DNA from: Pycnopodia helianthoides
Lineage: Eukaryota; Echinodermata; Asteroidea; Forcipulatida; Asteriidae
Reading direction: 5' to 3'
DNA: 64,000 nucleotides
NCBI GenBank assembly: GCA_032158295.1
Contig: CM063243.1
Coordinates: forward strand, 6,642,948-6,706,947
Position numbers and translations under genes: made by a program. Positions 35,763-48,400 of the stretch are shown one piece after another (position 1 is the first letter of the stretch; each line of letters begins with the position of its first letter). The notes beneath the pieces are model-generated. The model did no database searches, was not told the origin of the DNA, and was given only the letters and a program-made list of their open reading frames with translations.

Positions 35763-36340
35763 CACACGGAACCAATGGGTTTACACAATTTTACTGAATG
35801 AATAATAAACTGTACATGTCATTTACAAAAGGACTGAGTTAATAAAACAGTTAAAATAAAACAGTTCAAACACAAAAAATGTGCAACATCTTTGAAACAC
35901 TCCATAACAAAGACCACACGCCCGCGCGACTGGAGGCCTTACCACTTGAATTCACAAATTTTTTTAAATATAAATCTGTTGAAATGTTTAATAATTTAAA
36001 AAATACTTTTATGCAAATAATGTAAAGTGCTGAAAGGTTAACCAATTTGATACAATGCGTAATAAGTTAATGTGTAAGATTGGAATTTTGCTATAACCCC
36101 GGGCCGGGAGGGTAGCGAAAAGCAAGAAATTGAGAAAAACATTAGAATCCCATGACAAGCAGTAAAATAAAAGGCGAAACATTTTACTAGTATATGTGTA
36201 TAGACTTATTTCATGTTACGAAAAGATAAACACATCTTTGGAAAATTCGCCTATACAGACAGTGTAAAACCGGCTTTAGACGACCGTAATTTTGTATTAA
36301 AGAATCATTCAGTTTGAGACAAGAACTTCAGCAGACGACA

Positions 36341-37890
36341 CTAGTTACAACGACCGTGACCGCTGGTGGTGATTCCTGGAGTCCGGGGGCGTGAGGTACG
36401 GGAGAATGGACCAGGAAAGGAGAAACCAAACTTGAGTCGCAGTCTCAGGCAACGACGCTTCTCCACAAACCACATCTTTTGCAAAATAAAAATAAGACAT
36501 CATAAGCATCAAGCTATTTATTAAATGTATGACAGATCAAACATCGGAAGTTGTGGAAGCTATGATACAAAAATACCGAATAATCAGTGGAGCCCACAGG
36601 CATACCATGTTGTCATTGTGTTCTTCATTATTTCTTTCATAATTTTGGGTGGAACAGAGACAATTTAAAGAGCGGGACTTAATTGCTGCGACCAGATTAA
36701 CGTGCCAGGCGCGGTGCTCAACCAACTGAAACTATATCTAGCCTTATGTTGGCAGTTGGCGGTCTCCGTATTTGCCAATATATTCGGGGTGCCAGTCCGA
36801 GTGCCGTATATAGCCAGAGATCACACCCAATTTTACGATACAACCTGGGAAGCCGACAGCAGGGATGCGAATTTTTTATTTAAAACATCAAGTAACAAAC
36901 CACAAGGGAAACTGCATTGTGTATTTACTTTTGACAACAATTGAGCTTTCAGATTGAATCTTTAATCCGTAATTGTTTTGTGTGTGTATATTAGTATTAC
37001 CAACCCTGTAGGATAATGTAGTGCGAACTCACCGATATTATTGAAATTGAAAGGTGTGTCCTTTCTGACAACTCTCGGAGTCTCTGACGTCCAGGCTGGT
37101 TGGGGTCTGCTTGAAATGAATTCCGGAGTAGCACCCTCTGCCATGCTGCAATGTCAACCTGGCGACGTCGCAATGCAGTGTCATGCAAGCGTGGAATGAA
37201 GACGGGAGGAAGCAGGGTTTCCGAAGGGGAATTCTCTACCGTCGGCCCGGGAATGGGTGCGTCAGACCATGGGGTAGATTCTGACGGAGATGGCGAGTAG
37301 TTGATCTCTATGAATGGAGGGCACTTCACAGCTGTATCAACTGGCTGAGGGTTAGTTTGCGTAACTCCCGGTGTGCTAAGGATGCATGCTTCTGTGGTGG
37401 TGGTGGTGATGTGCAACCTGTGGGAATGGTCTTGATCCAGTTGCGTGGGTTCAGCTGGAGGATAAAAATTGAAAGTGTAACTTAATAAAAAGTGAACTTA
37501 TTGGATAGTGTCTTTGTGACAACACAAGGTTTGACTTTGGTTAGTTTAAAGCCAATGTTGGTGCTTACCTCCTTGCTGTTTTAGGAGGGGTTTTTTTTTG
37601 GGGGGGGAGGTGGGTTGACATTTGAATTCAATGATGAATTTCAAGTGAATGAAGTGCTTACAATTTTCAAAACAGTTCATCAACACCTGTTCATGTGCGA
37701 AGAGAGCGTGTGAAAAGTCATCATCGATGGTAGAAACCGGCCCATCCTCATGAGAGTCGCCCTGGGAGCGAGGCGAATGGTTCCAATCACTGCCAAGATC
37801 GTCGGGGAAAAAGCCACCGTAACTACCAGGCAAACCTCCGTCAGACGACAGGGATGATACGTCCTCTTCGTAAGCCAGACGGTTAAACAT
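36341..37890 (-). CDS. highly divergent homeobox-like gene 2
   Basis: Minus-strand exons 37890-37662 (229 nt, ends phase 1, donor GTAAGCAC), 37454-37033 (422 nt, donor GTGAGTTC) and 36475-36341 (stop TAG 36341-36343). They total 786 nt, 261 residues. Near residues 171-231 there is a homeodomain-like fold: RRRQVDIAAWQRVLLRNSFQ, then RQRLRELSERTHLSISII, then MWFVEKRRCLRLRLK. The intron falls between positions 46 and 47, as in gene 1. The invariant WFxN becomes WFVE: Gln50 is Val and Asn51 is Glu, and there is one extra residue between helices 1 and 2. The N-terminal half is acidic and Pro/Ser/Thr-rich. Role unknown; it may not bind DNA in the usual way. Start chosen at the first ATG in frame; an upstream exon is possible. 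Confidence 0.65.
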
Positions 37891-37962
37891 AACTAACTCG
37901 GGGAAAGATTTAATGCGTCGGCAATTTTGAAATCCATGATTAGTCACAAGCGCGTTCCAAGT

Positions 37963-38742
37963 GAAGATGATGAAAAATTACACGACTAAAGTTGTACTTG
38001 GTCTTCGATTCAATTCTGGGTTGACTGACGAAATTAAAGACCCGTCAAGTTTTATCCTATCGTGAACGCTAACATTGTTGGCACAAAATGAAGGAGTCCA
38101 ATGAACAATCAGTATTGCATTGGGTAATAAAGATAATCCCAAGCAGTCCAAAGGATTAGCTCTTGTCAAACACCAAGATGGCGCGGCGGCTAACTCTAAC
38201 CACAGAGGTAGTCTACCTTCATTGTTTAGAAAATAAAGACCACAGAGACACAATAAATGTAACAACTATTTTTTTGTCTTTTATAGTTGCTAGTGTTTTT
38301 CCAAGAGTTAAATCGTTATTTATTTACATAACAAAGGTCCCCATTTATAACTATAACTATAAAAGTGGCTTTTTACTTTTCCTCCTTTACGTGCGTTTAA
38401 GAAACTCGTTTTACTCCGTTAGTTCTCTTGTTGATGTCAAACTACTTTTGTATTATAAGCTAGTTGTTTTTTTAAAGATGAAGTTTACTGCTGCTTGCCA
38501 AACATGAAAAACCAAAGAAGTTCGCACATTATAAGAGTTTTTGAAGAGTTAAAAAACAAACAAACAAAAGACTAAAATTCACCATAAGTTACTTGTGACT
38601 CGGCCAACTCCACCCAAATAACCAGGGACATGGACTCGAACTTGACACTGAGGACTCGGGGACTTTGAATCAAATATATTAGGCTACTTCAAACACACTA
38701 CTTTTCTTATGCTAAGGTCAGGATGCGACCCTGGGGTGATAC
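37963..38742. other. upstream of homeobox gene 2
   Basis: No supported gene; AT-rich. Expected promoter side of homeobox gene 2, but no defined motif seen. Confidence 0.4.
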
Positions 38743-39083
38743 TTAAAGGTATTGTACACTTTTGGTAACAGCTCAAAATCAGTGTCCACATTTTGTGTGA
38801 TTAAACATATGCATGAACAAACAAACCTGTGAAAGTTTGAGCTCAATTGGTCATCGAGGTCACGGGAAAATAGTGAAAATGATCTTATGTGTTTTCTGTT
38901 TTTTTCAGATTATCGCGCGCGATAATTACTATTGTTTTACTCGTTTCTCAGAAACGATAGCATTTTAGGCAGAAATATTTTAAGGAACCCTTTCTACCAT
39001 TACTAACTTTAAATCATGTAAGTTATGTGTGAATCTGTGAACATTGTGTTTTTCGATCTTACCAATAGTGTACAGGCCTTTAA
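38743..39083 (+). mobile_element. TTAA-flanked MITE, 341 bp, family A copy 2
   Basis: Starts TTAAAGGTATTGTACACTTT and ends TGTACAGGCCTTTAA. Near full-length inverted copy of 11582-11922, including the TTATCGCGCGCGATAA palindrome. Copies differ by few bases, so transposition was fairly recent. Confidence 0.9.
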
Positions 39084-39641
39084 GTGTTTTTTGCAAAAAC
39101 TTAATGTAAACTTTCAGGTTTATATCATACCCAGCGCCTCTTGCTTCTTCACTTGCTGAAGACAACATTGTTGTTTAGAGGGGGGGGGGGGGGGTTCACG
39201 ATTGACTAATCATGACATGTCACCCAAAACAACTTCCGTTATTTGTAAGGGAAATTAGACAGGATAACATCAGTACCACATAAAAATCATGAAAGTTGTT
39301 TTGGGTGGAATATTATTGCAGTAAACTTAAAATTGTGAACAACTTTTATTTAATCTTATGTGTGCATCCATTTAAAAACTCTAGACTAAAAAAATGTTTG
39401 TCAATCAACCCATATAAGTTTCATAAATTAGGTTGTTTATATTTTGAGAAAACATACACTTGCTCTCATTTGGACCAGCAATCATAGCAGCTTATGGTTT
39501 ACATACTATGCTGTACAGCAGCAGCACAAGATCATAATCATCATCAGTAGCAACAGCAGTTACAACACGTCATGTTTGCATTCATTTAAACAAGATAAAA
39601 CTGTTGCAAAATTTTAATATAAAAAGAGCATTTTAAATACC

Positions 39642-40031
39642 TTAAAGGAACATTACAGAATTGGTTTTTGCTAACAAAACAGTTGCTGGCAGTGTAAGCA
39701 CTTATGTAATCCACCATATACATAAACTGACAAACCTGTAGAAGTTTGAGATCGATCGGCCATCTGGGTCACGAGAAAATAGTGAAAAACCAATTACATG
39801 TTTACATGAAATCATATAGATTCAACAAATGAATAAAACGCTCACTGAGAGATAAACTCCGATCGAAAAATTAGTTTATTCATTTCTCATCAAATATGGC
39901 ATTTCAGACAGAAATATTTCTAGGGATGTTTTCTACTATCATCGTTAGACCGTGTAAGTTTTATGTAAATCTGTGATAAAAAAGTATATTTTACAAGTTT
40001 TTTTCTTACCAATTCTGTAATGTTCCTTTAA
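39642..40031. mobile_element. TTAA-flanked MITE related to family A
   Basis: Perfect ends TTAAAGGAACATTACAGAAT and its inverse at 40012-40031, bordered by TTAA. Inner text parallels family A (AACCTGTAGAAGTTTGAGATC, GGTCACGAGAAAATAGTGAA, GGCA..TTTCAGACAGAAATATTT), so it is a diverged subfamily. Confidence 0.9.
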
Positions 40032-40314
40032 TATCATTTTTAATGAAAAGGCAAATTGTTGCTGCTGCTGCTCCTACTTGAACAAACCAAACATTAATCA
40101 AACAAGAAACCAATAGTGTACCAGATTTCTACCTCCAGGTTTGCATTTTTTCCAATAGTTGTAACTTTTTGTTAAGTAAGCCTATTTTGATGGATTAAGG
40201 GTGACTTAAAAAATATTATAAAAAACAACAAGAGGTCAATTCAAATTATTTGCAATAAAGCCTGTACATATTTCCATTCACATTTTGAAACATCCTTTGA
40301 GTTGTTTCAGATAC

Positions 40315-40709
40315 TTAAAGGTATAGGGTCATTATTTGTTTTTTTGTCAATGTAACAATGCTGATTTATAGGGAAAATTATATCAAGAAAGATATAATAA
40401 AAGTCCCCTGTGAATAAAGTTGGCTAAAGTGTCTACTTGTTGAGAAAACAGCCGTTTTTTCATTAAAAATGTCAAATCCATCAAAGTTTAGCGGGTACCA
40501 ACAGCACCTCTGGCCATATTGAGGACAGCATTTAAAGGACAACACGCAAGTTAAAAAAAGTCACCAACAAGTGGTTTTAGTAAATTAAAATTTTTCAACA
40601 TACTTCTGTTTATTTCTAATCAACAGGGGCACTTCTCACAAAATAATTTTTGCAGGATGCTTAGACAATTTCTTTTTGGGGTCATTCCGAAGTATGACAC
40701 TACCTTTAA
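40315..40709. mobile_element. TTAA-flanked MITE, family B
   Basis: Starts TTAAAGGTATAGGGTCATTA and ends ATGACACTACCTTTAA. It shares blocks with the inverted copy at 7432-7880. No coding content. Confidence 0.75.
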
Positions 40710-40981
40710 AAAAATACAACACTGGAAAAACTGCTAATGTGACAGATGAAATGTGGTATACTTTATTGTGCTTCCTGTCCTAAAACAAACATTTGTGTGA
40801 ACACCAAAGAAGTTAACACAACTACAGACTTATTTGTTGTGAATTTCAAGTTGATTTATTTGCTGTTATGAATAATCAACTTCTAAAACACAAGAGCATG
40901 AACATAATCATCTTCCAGAACACAAGAACCTATAGGTGTTCACTGACTGACTGTCACTGACTAACTGTTCAAATTGAGCAG

Positions 40982-41142
40982 CTAGATGTTAAGGACATTA
41001 TTCTCAAACACATCTCCTGTGGTCTTTGCCAAGTATTCATCAGGCAAGAAAAGTTCATCCGCATACTTCCAGCTGAAAAAAAGCAAACCACAGTTGTCGT
41101 GGGTAGGGTTGCTTAAGACCACAGGATTTGGGCCAACCTTGA
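40982..41142 (-). other. small unidentified coding-like segment
   Basis: Minus strand, open for 53 codons to TAG at 40982-40984. Contains HDNCGLLFF, SWKYADELFLPDEYLAKTTG and ends NNVLNI. Directly upstream sequence is also open, but in a frame one base off, back to about 41225 (TTTTAG|GATGATGAATTA). A second short open piece with ATG at 42875 (MAQLITVPQRFPKLNDAELE, to 42807, donor-like GAG|GTTTAT) could be its first exon. The three pieces read like real protein but do not join without a frameshift, so this may be a decayed or small fast-evolving gene. No homologue recognised. Confidence 0.3.
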
Positions 41143-43417
41143 GTCAGGTTCTTACCATCCCCTACAAGGACCCCACCATCCTTGCATTCTACAAACAGTT
41201 TGCCCGGTTCACATAATTCATCATCCTAAAACCTGGCAACATCATGGTCAGATGATGCCCTCTCCTTTTCCACCAATGTCCCTGTTGCTGACCCCTGCCA
41301 TATTTAAGAGAGCGGCTCCCTTGGTGAGCACACTGAACCAGCCCAACAGCTACTATGATCTACTCAAGTTTTAATTCAGTAGTCACCTAAAGACAAATGG
41401 AGTCTTCTGCTTGAAACATTTAGCATATTTCAGAACCACGTTATATTAAAACAAATTTGCACATGGTGTCAGCGCAAGCTTGTTCCTTGCTTATTGACAT
41501 TATGACGGATTACCTTAATTAGCCAATGGATCTTATAATGGCTTAATAAAATGATGTGGTGGAAACAACCTAGTGGCAAGTCTTCATAAGTTCCAAATGA
41601 TTATAAATTACATAGAAAATAAATCAAACAAAACAGTCTCTTCCAATTACTTTGTTTGGTTAAACATCTATATCAGGTATTTATAACTATTTGTTTCAAG
41701 TATGGAATACATCCTTTAATATGATTATCACTTTTATTCCTGAAACCCCCAAATAAATTACTTTCAAATAAAGCAGCAGCAAGATTATCTTCAACAAGCT
41801 GTTTTTAGATTTGATTAAAAAAACAAAAACAATGATGTATCCATGCTACTGCAATTGCTGAACAACATTATTAAGAAAAATGATGTCATATTAGTTTGCA
41901 AAATCAACAGCTTATGTAGTTACAGCAGTACTCAATTAAACCAAACTCTCAAAAAGTAAATGCCAATATCTCAAACCAAGTTTTCATAGAATATTAAAAT
42001 GTAAAGTGAACACAACACCCACAAATGTAAATTACTTGACAAAACGTCTTCTTTTTAAAGCTGATAATTTAAAATTAATCCACCTCAAAGGTTGATTTTA
42101 CAAATATTGAATCCTCATTCAAAAGACATTTCTCAAATTAAAGTCTGGCATAAAAGATTTAAGTTCTGATGTACATGTCATTCAAGTTTCAACTGCAAAA
42201 CTTTAGATAAGCGTTTTTATGTATCACGTTTGCATACTCAAAACATGACTGCATTTACAACGTATGCAATGCTTAAGCAAAAATTGCAACTCATGCTCAA
42301 AGAAATTATGATAATAAAAAACTAATAAAAAGTAAATAAATAAATAAATACAAATTCTAGCATAGCCTAAAATATAATAACTATTTTGTACAGGGTGTGC
42401 TGGTAATGTCTAAAATGTTCAAGAGTCTTAGTCAAAACAGAACAATTGGTGAAAGGGTCAAAGTAAAATGCTAGCAAGCACCCTTGCTAGCATATGGTCA
42501 TTGGACAATAGTACGGACATTGCATGTTTCATGGTCTTGGCTCTACTTAGTAACAATCTCACTTTCCTTGGCCTTTATCCTTCACAGTTTATTTAATTCC
42601 CCTTGCTTTACACAACAAACATTATCGTTACATGTTTGCTCCTCAATCAATCTACATGATGAAGTAAAACCATTCTTTAAACCACCAGCTACATGTAGAA
42701 CAAGTGGACAGTCGATATCAGCTCCCCGAGGTATTAGAAGTTGTCAACTTCCATTACTAGACAGTCCACCCAAAATAAAACATGTTATATTTGTTTTTCT
42801 ATAAACCTCATACTTCTCTAGTTCAGCATCATTGAGCTTGGGAAAACGCTGAGGGACAGTTATGAGCTGTGCCATCTTTTCATATGATTATAACTATAGG
42901 GTGACATTCATGTGTGTGTAATACTACTACTCATGTGACAGTTTCACGATTGCTTCGTAAAGCGCATGAGTAGTAGAGTGGTGCACATGTAACAGTCTAC
43001 TACGCATGCATTTTACCCTGTGCTGGAATACTGGCACACAGGCTTTGTAAATTGCAAAAATAACATCTGGCATGTTATTGTGAATGGACCAGTGAAAATT
43101 TGGCTTGCAATCATGAATATGTAATGTATCAGGTATAGTAGTATGAATTCCCAGACAAGAAACCACACTTTGTTTATGGCTCAAAGCCAAAATTGCTGAT
43201 CAATTTTCACAGTACAGTATTGCAATATCTAAGATCAAAGAAAACATCTACTGGTAATATAAATTTAATGTTGGAGTGGCCACACCCTATGGTGCATAAT
43301 TATATAGAATGTACTCTAGAATTCACACAATATTGCAATCGTGTTTAAAAGACAATATTACCAATTTATGAACATACATTCAAAACTTAATAAATACTAG
43401 GACCTTTTATAAATAGT

Positions 43418-43585
43418 CAGGCCTGGAATTACACGGAGGCCACGAAGGCAATAGCCTCTGTTGCCCCATGTCTTGGCCTTAGTGCCCCTTTAAAAGTTTC
43501 CCATATACTTTAAGATTTTCCAATGAAAGTGGCCTTTGCAAAATGAAAATGGCCTTGCCCTCTCAAAGATGAAATTCCAGGCCTG
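43418..43585. mobile_element. 168-bp MITE with CAGGCCTGGAATT ends
   Basis: CAGGCCTGGAATT at the left is mirrored by AATTCCAGGCCTG at the right. CAG/CTG ends are hAT-like. No matching 8-bp target duplication. It sits just downstream of ACTR10. Confidence 0.75.
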
Positions 43586-43732
43586 CATTGTAAATATTCT
43601 GTAGTTGTTAATTCAAGGATAACCACAATTCCAGAGATTTGTTTTAAGTTTCACATAATTATCTCCTCAAACCCAACTGCAAAAGTAATCCTGGTTCACT
43701 CATGTACCAAATATATTACATCACACTCTTCT

Positions 43733-45454
43733 TTATTTCTCAAAACTAGGCTGAATCTCAAATGATTCCCTGAATAAACGGCGAGGTGTTTTATCTTTAC
43801 TAAGAGGATCAATCTCCATTGCGCTTTGGTCCAATGAGCACCAGTCTGGCACTCTACCATATTTCAGATAAGCATCCTTAGACAGTGATCTGTAGCTTAG
43901 GATCTCCAAAGCCCCAAATATGGCACCTTCAAAGATAGTTGGAAGAGAAAAAACAAGAATTGATTAAAGGAACACAATGAGTTGAAAATTGAGGAGGTGT
44001 GTCTCAGTCTCATATTCAGAGCTTGAAATTTACACTGGACTGCACACATCCGAGGCCAGTGATTATAGCATTGGGTCAATAAACCCATGACTGGACAAGT
44101 CAAGCGCTCTACTGTTTTTGTTCAAATGTTGACTTTCAGCCTAATAAAAATCTCTTTCAGTTCTGTTGAGTATTGAAGAATTCTTACCCATAACTCAAAT
44201 GAGATTATATTAATCTTCTCTTAGGTCCCTGGTTTGAATGTGTACACCTACCCACACAACCAAGTGTGTAATAACCTCCAATTGTGGACCCTCCTTTTTT
44301 CAACACTTTGTCCAGACATTTGTGGACCCTATTGTTTTCCTTTGTGACAGCAATGGTGGACCTTTGTCCCTTTTGGATTATTTGATTCCGAATTATTTCA
44401 CTCCCTTACATTCATGCTGGTGTAAAATAAAGTTCTTTTATCAAGTTTGAAACCTCAGTGACCTCAAAGCATAATGCAAAGCACAACATGATTAAATTAC
44501 TTTTACTATTTTGAATTTGTTTTCTTTCTTTTTAGTGACAAACACTGCACATCCAAACAAAGTATTTAAAGACAAACCAAAAACACTCAAGTATGATTAC
44601 CAGCCACATTTCCATATAGACCCCTCGCATTGGCCGACATTGCTGAGGTCAAACAATGGGAACTGGAACATGTGTATGCCCCACACAGAACTCTCAGCCA
44701 ATAATTATTCTTTAGACCTCAGTGAGGAAGTTGTTAAACCGTGTTACATCATATGTAAGGGGGCTTTTCAGATGTTCTTTTACCAGTCTAAGAATGAGTT
44801 TTTCTTTGATTAACATGTTTTATTTTGAATCTGTTTCAATCAAAATATGTTGATTAACAAATGAAATTACACTTTTGGCGGCCATGTTTCATGGCACTCC
44901 TTAGTGTTTACACACAAAAATCATGCTTACAGTAGCAGAAAATGTATGTTAGCATAGTTCACAGGTTCAAAGGGAACTTTTACATCCAGTGCATGTTTCA
45001 TATTACTAAACATTCTTTGCTTACACAGCTAATATTTGAAGGAGAGAATGCAGCTGTGGTAAGCAGCTACACCAATTGCAGCCCTGGTCTATGTTTCAGT
45101 ATTCATTACTGTTTCATGTATTATTATCACTATTGCAGTAATGTATAAACTGTATAAGCTTTTGATCGGTATGATCTACTATATTTTCAACAATTGACTG
45201 TACACAACAACTTATCTAACTATAATTGAATTTTAACTGTTGAATAGCTTACCCCCAAGCCATGCAGTGTAGTTAGCCTGTGATGGAGGCTCATGTATCT
45301 TGAACATGGTAACAGCTAGGTCTTCTCTATACTTTGGTTTCTTCAGTAACTCATGGACTTCAGCCAGAAGACGGTGATTGAAGCCTTGAAGGATTGATGT
45401 GCCACCAATGGTAACAAGATTACTGGCCAGAACACTCCGCATATCAATAGGACA
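43733..45454 (-). CDS. ACTR10: ACTR10 last two exons
   Basis: Exon 45454-45253 encodes [20 protein letters not shown] and the [10 protein letters not shown] block, ending in WLG. The phase-1 join to 43926-43733 gives [13 protein letters not shown], the conserved actin-fold end. The tail [16 protein letters not shown] to SFEK matches the family's length. The stop TAA overlaps a minus-strand AATAAA (43732-43737). Confidence 0.95.
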
Positions 45455-48400
45455 CTGCAAAATAATGTCAAAATACATTGAATATACACAAACCTTGCAT
45501 CACTTTTAAGATACTTAGTTTGTACACAAAGTAATCATTTATTGCAACAATTCTATATTTTGAGAAAAAGCATTTGATTTTTGAAGTTGTACAATTAAAA
45601 ACAAAATCAATGTCTCACAGACTGTTCATCATCTACTCCAAAAATGTTTACTACCTATGAAAAAGGACTTGTCAGAATGTCTTAGTTTTTATCATTGAAT
45701 AGTTTTCTTAAACATAATTTTCTTATACATAGATTTTTGAGCCTAAAAAGGACAAAGGCCTTTTATTCCTGATGGGATACAATGACATGAAAATAAAGCC
45801 TTCTGCAGTTTTGAATCCAATCAAAATTGTCAAATTTGTCTGACTACGATCTATTTACTAACTTTAAAAGAAAGTTTGGTGTGTTTAAAAAAAGAAAAAA
45901 GAAAAGAAAAAGCCACCTGAAAAACCCCCCAACAAACAAACAAACTATTGTAAGATCACATTTTAAGTCTGTACTAGTCAGTGTTGTAGTCAAGACCGGC
46001 ACACCGAGACCAAGACCAAGACCAAGACCAGCATGTCCAAGACCAAGACCAAGACCAAGACCAAGACCAGCATGTCCAAGACCAAGACCAAGACCAGCAT
46101 GTCCAAGACCAAGACCAAGACCAGCATGTCGGGACCAAGACAAAGACCAAGACCAGAATGTCCAAGACCCGAGACCTTCACAATTATATAATAATAATAA
46201 TACTAGTAATAATAATAATAATAATACGTTAACAACTAATCGGGCAGCAGAGACTCACTTGCCGTTTATATTAGAACGTCCTTTTAATGAGATACCATTG
46301 ATTTATCTCGACTCTTTGACAAATAATGAAAGCGTTATCATGTTTGAAGAAAATAGAGAGGTAAATAAAATCAAAAAACAAATTGGCAATTAAAAGGCAG
46401 GAATATGATCTCAAAACAGCCACAGTGGTCCACTGTAGTTCATTATTGATTTTTTTTAAAAACCCTGGCGGTTACAACCATATAAAACACCCCTTTTTGG
46501 AAAAGTGTTGATTCTCAGACGAGCTGTTTTTGTCTTTTTGATGTTCCAACTAGCTTACTGTAGTTGTCTTCAGGACTCTCAGATAGTCATCAGGAAATGT
46601 CAATAACAAACGAAAAGCTATTCCTTAAGCACAGAGCCTTCACTCCTCAAAAGGATATTTTGTTCACATAGTTTTGACATCCAGAATTCAGTATCTGATC
46701 TCACCATGCAAATCCCTTAAATTTAAACCATTTGAAGGTGCACAGCCCAATAGACCCTTCCCATGAAATATGTAAATTACATTCACGCATGCGTACAGAC
46801 GCTGCTGGTTGGCAAACGCCATAGAGTTGTGCACAAGGCAGACGCACAAACACGTGTGCGTCACGCCACCATCAGTCCCATGCAAAAGAGCGCGATGTTC
46901 ACTCATTTTGCCAACCAGTAGAGAGAGTGCGCACGCGCGATGTTCAATTTGCATATTTCATGGGAAGGGTCTATTGTTTTGTTGACTTGACCCATAAATG
47001 TTGGTTTCAATCCTAAAGGGCCATTATATCATTGGTAATTGTCAAAGACTAGTATCCTTAATTAGTGTATCCCAACATATGCATGAATGAAATAACAAAT
47101 CTGTGAAAGTTCTGACTAAATCGATCATCGGAGTTGAAAGAAAATAATAAAAAAGAAATCCAGTCTTGTTGATGAGTCAATAACCCAAATTGTATAATGG
47201 CTGATCTACTTGACATGATGATTATTATTATCATAACTCTACATCATCAATCAGTATTCTGTAAATATATGCCTACAACACAGTGACACAGTGACAACGA
47301 TGTGCGATGCGCCGCATATTGTGGTGGTTTTCTGGAACATGCTCGAACCAGTGACTAGCTCGAACTCTCTATAATAGACTCAACACACGTACAAGGAAAT
47401 ACAATAATGTGTGGCTGGATAGCTCAATATGGATGCGATGGTAGTACATGCACATTATTGTTGTAGTAATCAACATGAGCATATGTTGCAATCGTGCGTT
47501 CGTTTTTAAATAAGTGAAGTGTACGTTCAAAATTGTGCGGCTGTTGTGTGCGATTCCATTCCTAATCCGTTTTGAGACAGAGACTTTAAGGTAGGAAGAC
47601 CAAGACCAAGACCAAGACCAAGACCAAGACCAAGACCAAGACCAAGACCAAGACCAAGACCAAGACCAAGACCAAGACCAAGACCAAGACCAAGACCAAG
47701 ACCAAGACCAAGACCAAGACCAAGACCAAGACCAAGACCAGTAAAAAGTGGTCTCGGTCTCGAGACCTACAACACTGGTACTAGTCTGTACAAAATGTCA
47801 ATGTGTGCAGTCACAGTGGCAGTGTGAGGCCGTGTCTAAATTGGCGGCTACAGCTACAGCTATGGCTAGAAATCTAGGCGCAGAATTTTAAAATAAAATT
47901 TAAAGATGTTTTTCCAGGAATAAAGAACGTCTTTTGCAGCCACTGATAGCAGCACCCATCAAAAGTAAGGTGTGTTTTGGATGCAAAAAGTCAGGTGCAT
48001 TTTGACAAGGGACTAAAAGAATGGCGACGGGTTCATAAATGGCTATTAAAAACAGTCAGGGTCATGGCCGTGCGATGAAGGATTGCACAGCCATGACCCT
48101 GCAAAGTTTTCAACAGCAGTTAAAGACTGAGTCACCACTTTTTAAATTCTCATTCATAAATACCTTTCCATTAAAAACATCCAAAAACCTTTAAAATTTG
48201 AGAATAAATTACTCAGTTAAGCCTCAGCTAGCCTCAATTCTGCGTTCATTCTCGCACAAGTCTTGAACTTTCGCGCTGAAGTTTCAAACTATCACACATA
48301 AGTTTCAGACTTGCGCAAGAGCCCAATATGCAACCTACAAACTTAAATTGGGCAATGAAATTTGTGCACTGTGCGCCATCATCCGATAGTGCCCTCTTTT

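Larger units (their letters stand above)
45979..47777. mobile_element. hAT-type transposon with perfect 8-bp target duplication and AGACCA arrays
   Basis: Ends CAGTGTTGTAG and CTACAACACTG are exact inverses. The flanks GTACTAGT (45971-45978) and GTACTAGT (47778-47785) are identical, an 8-bp target duplication characteristic of hAT elements. 1.8 kb, no transposase. Each end carries an (AGACCA)n array. Two further elements are nested inside (46748-46976 and a fragment from 47013). It lies in the ACTR10 intron 45455-48867. Confidence 0.93.

Noticed and set aside
40986..41216. 76-codon plus-strand frame (MLRTLFSNTSPVVFAKYSSG)
   Set aside because: Codon-position pattern favours the minus strand as the coding one, and no homologue was recognised.
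45844..46393. Frames with PRPRPRP, GLGLGLG or WSWSWS patterns
   Set aside because: Translations of the AGACCA hexanucleotide array in the hAT element.
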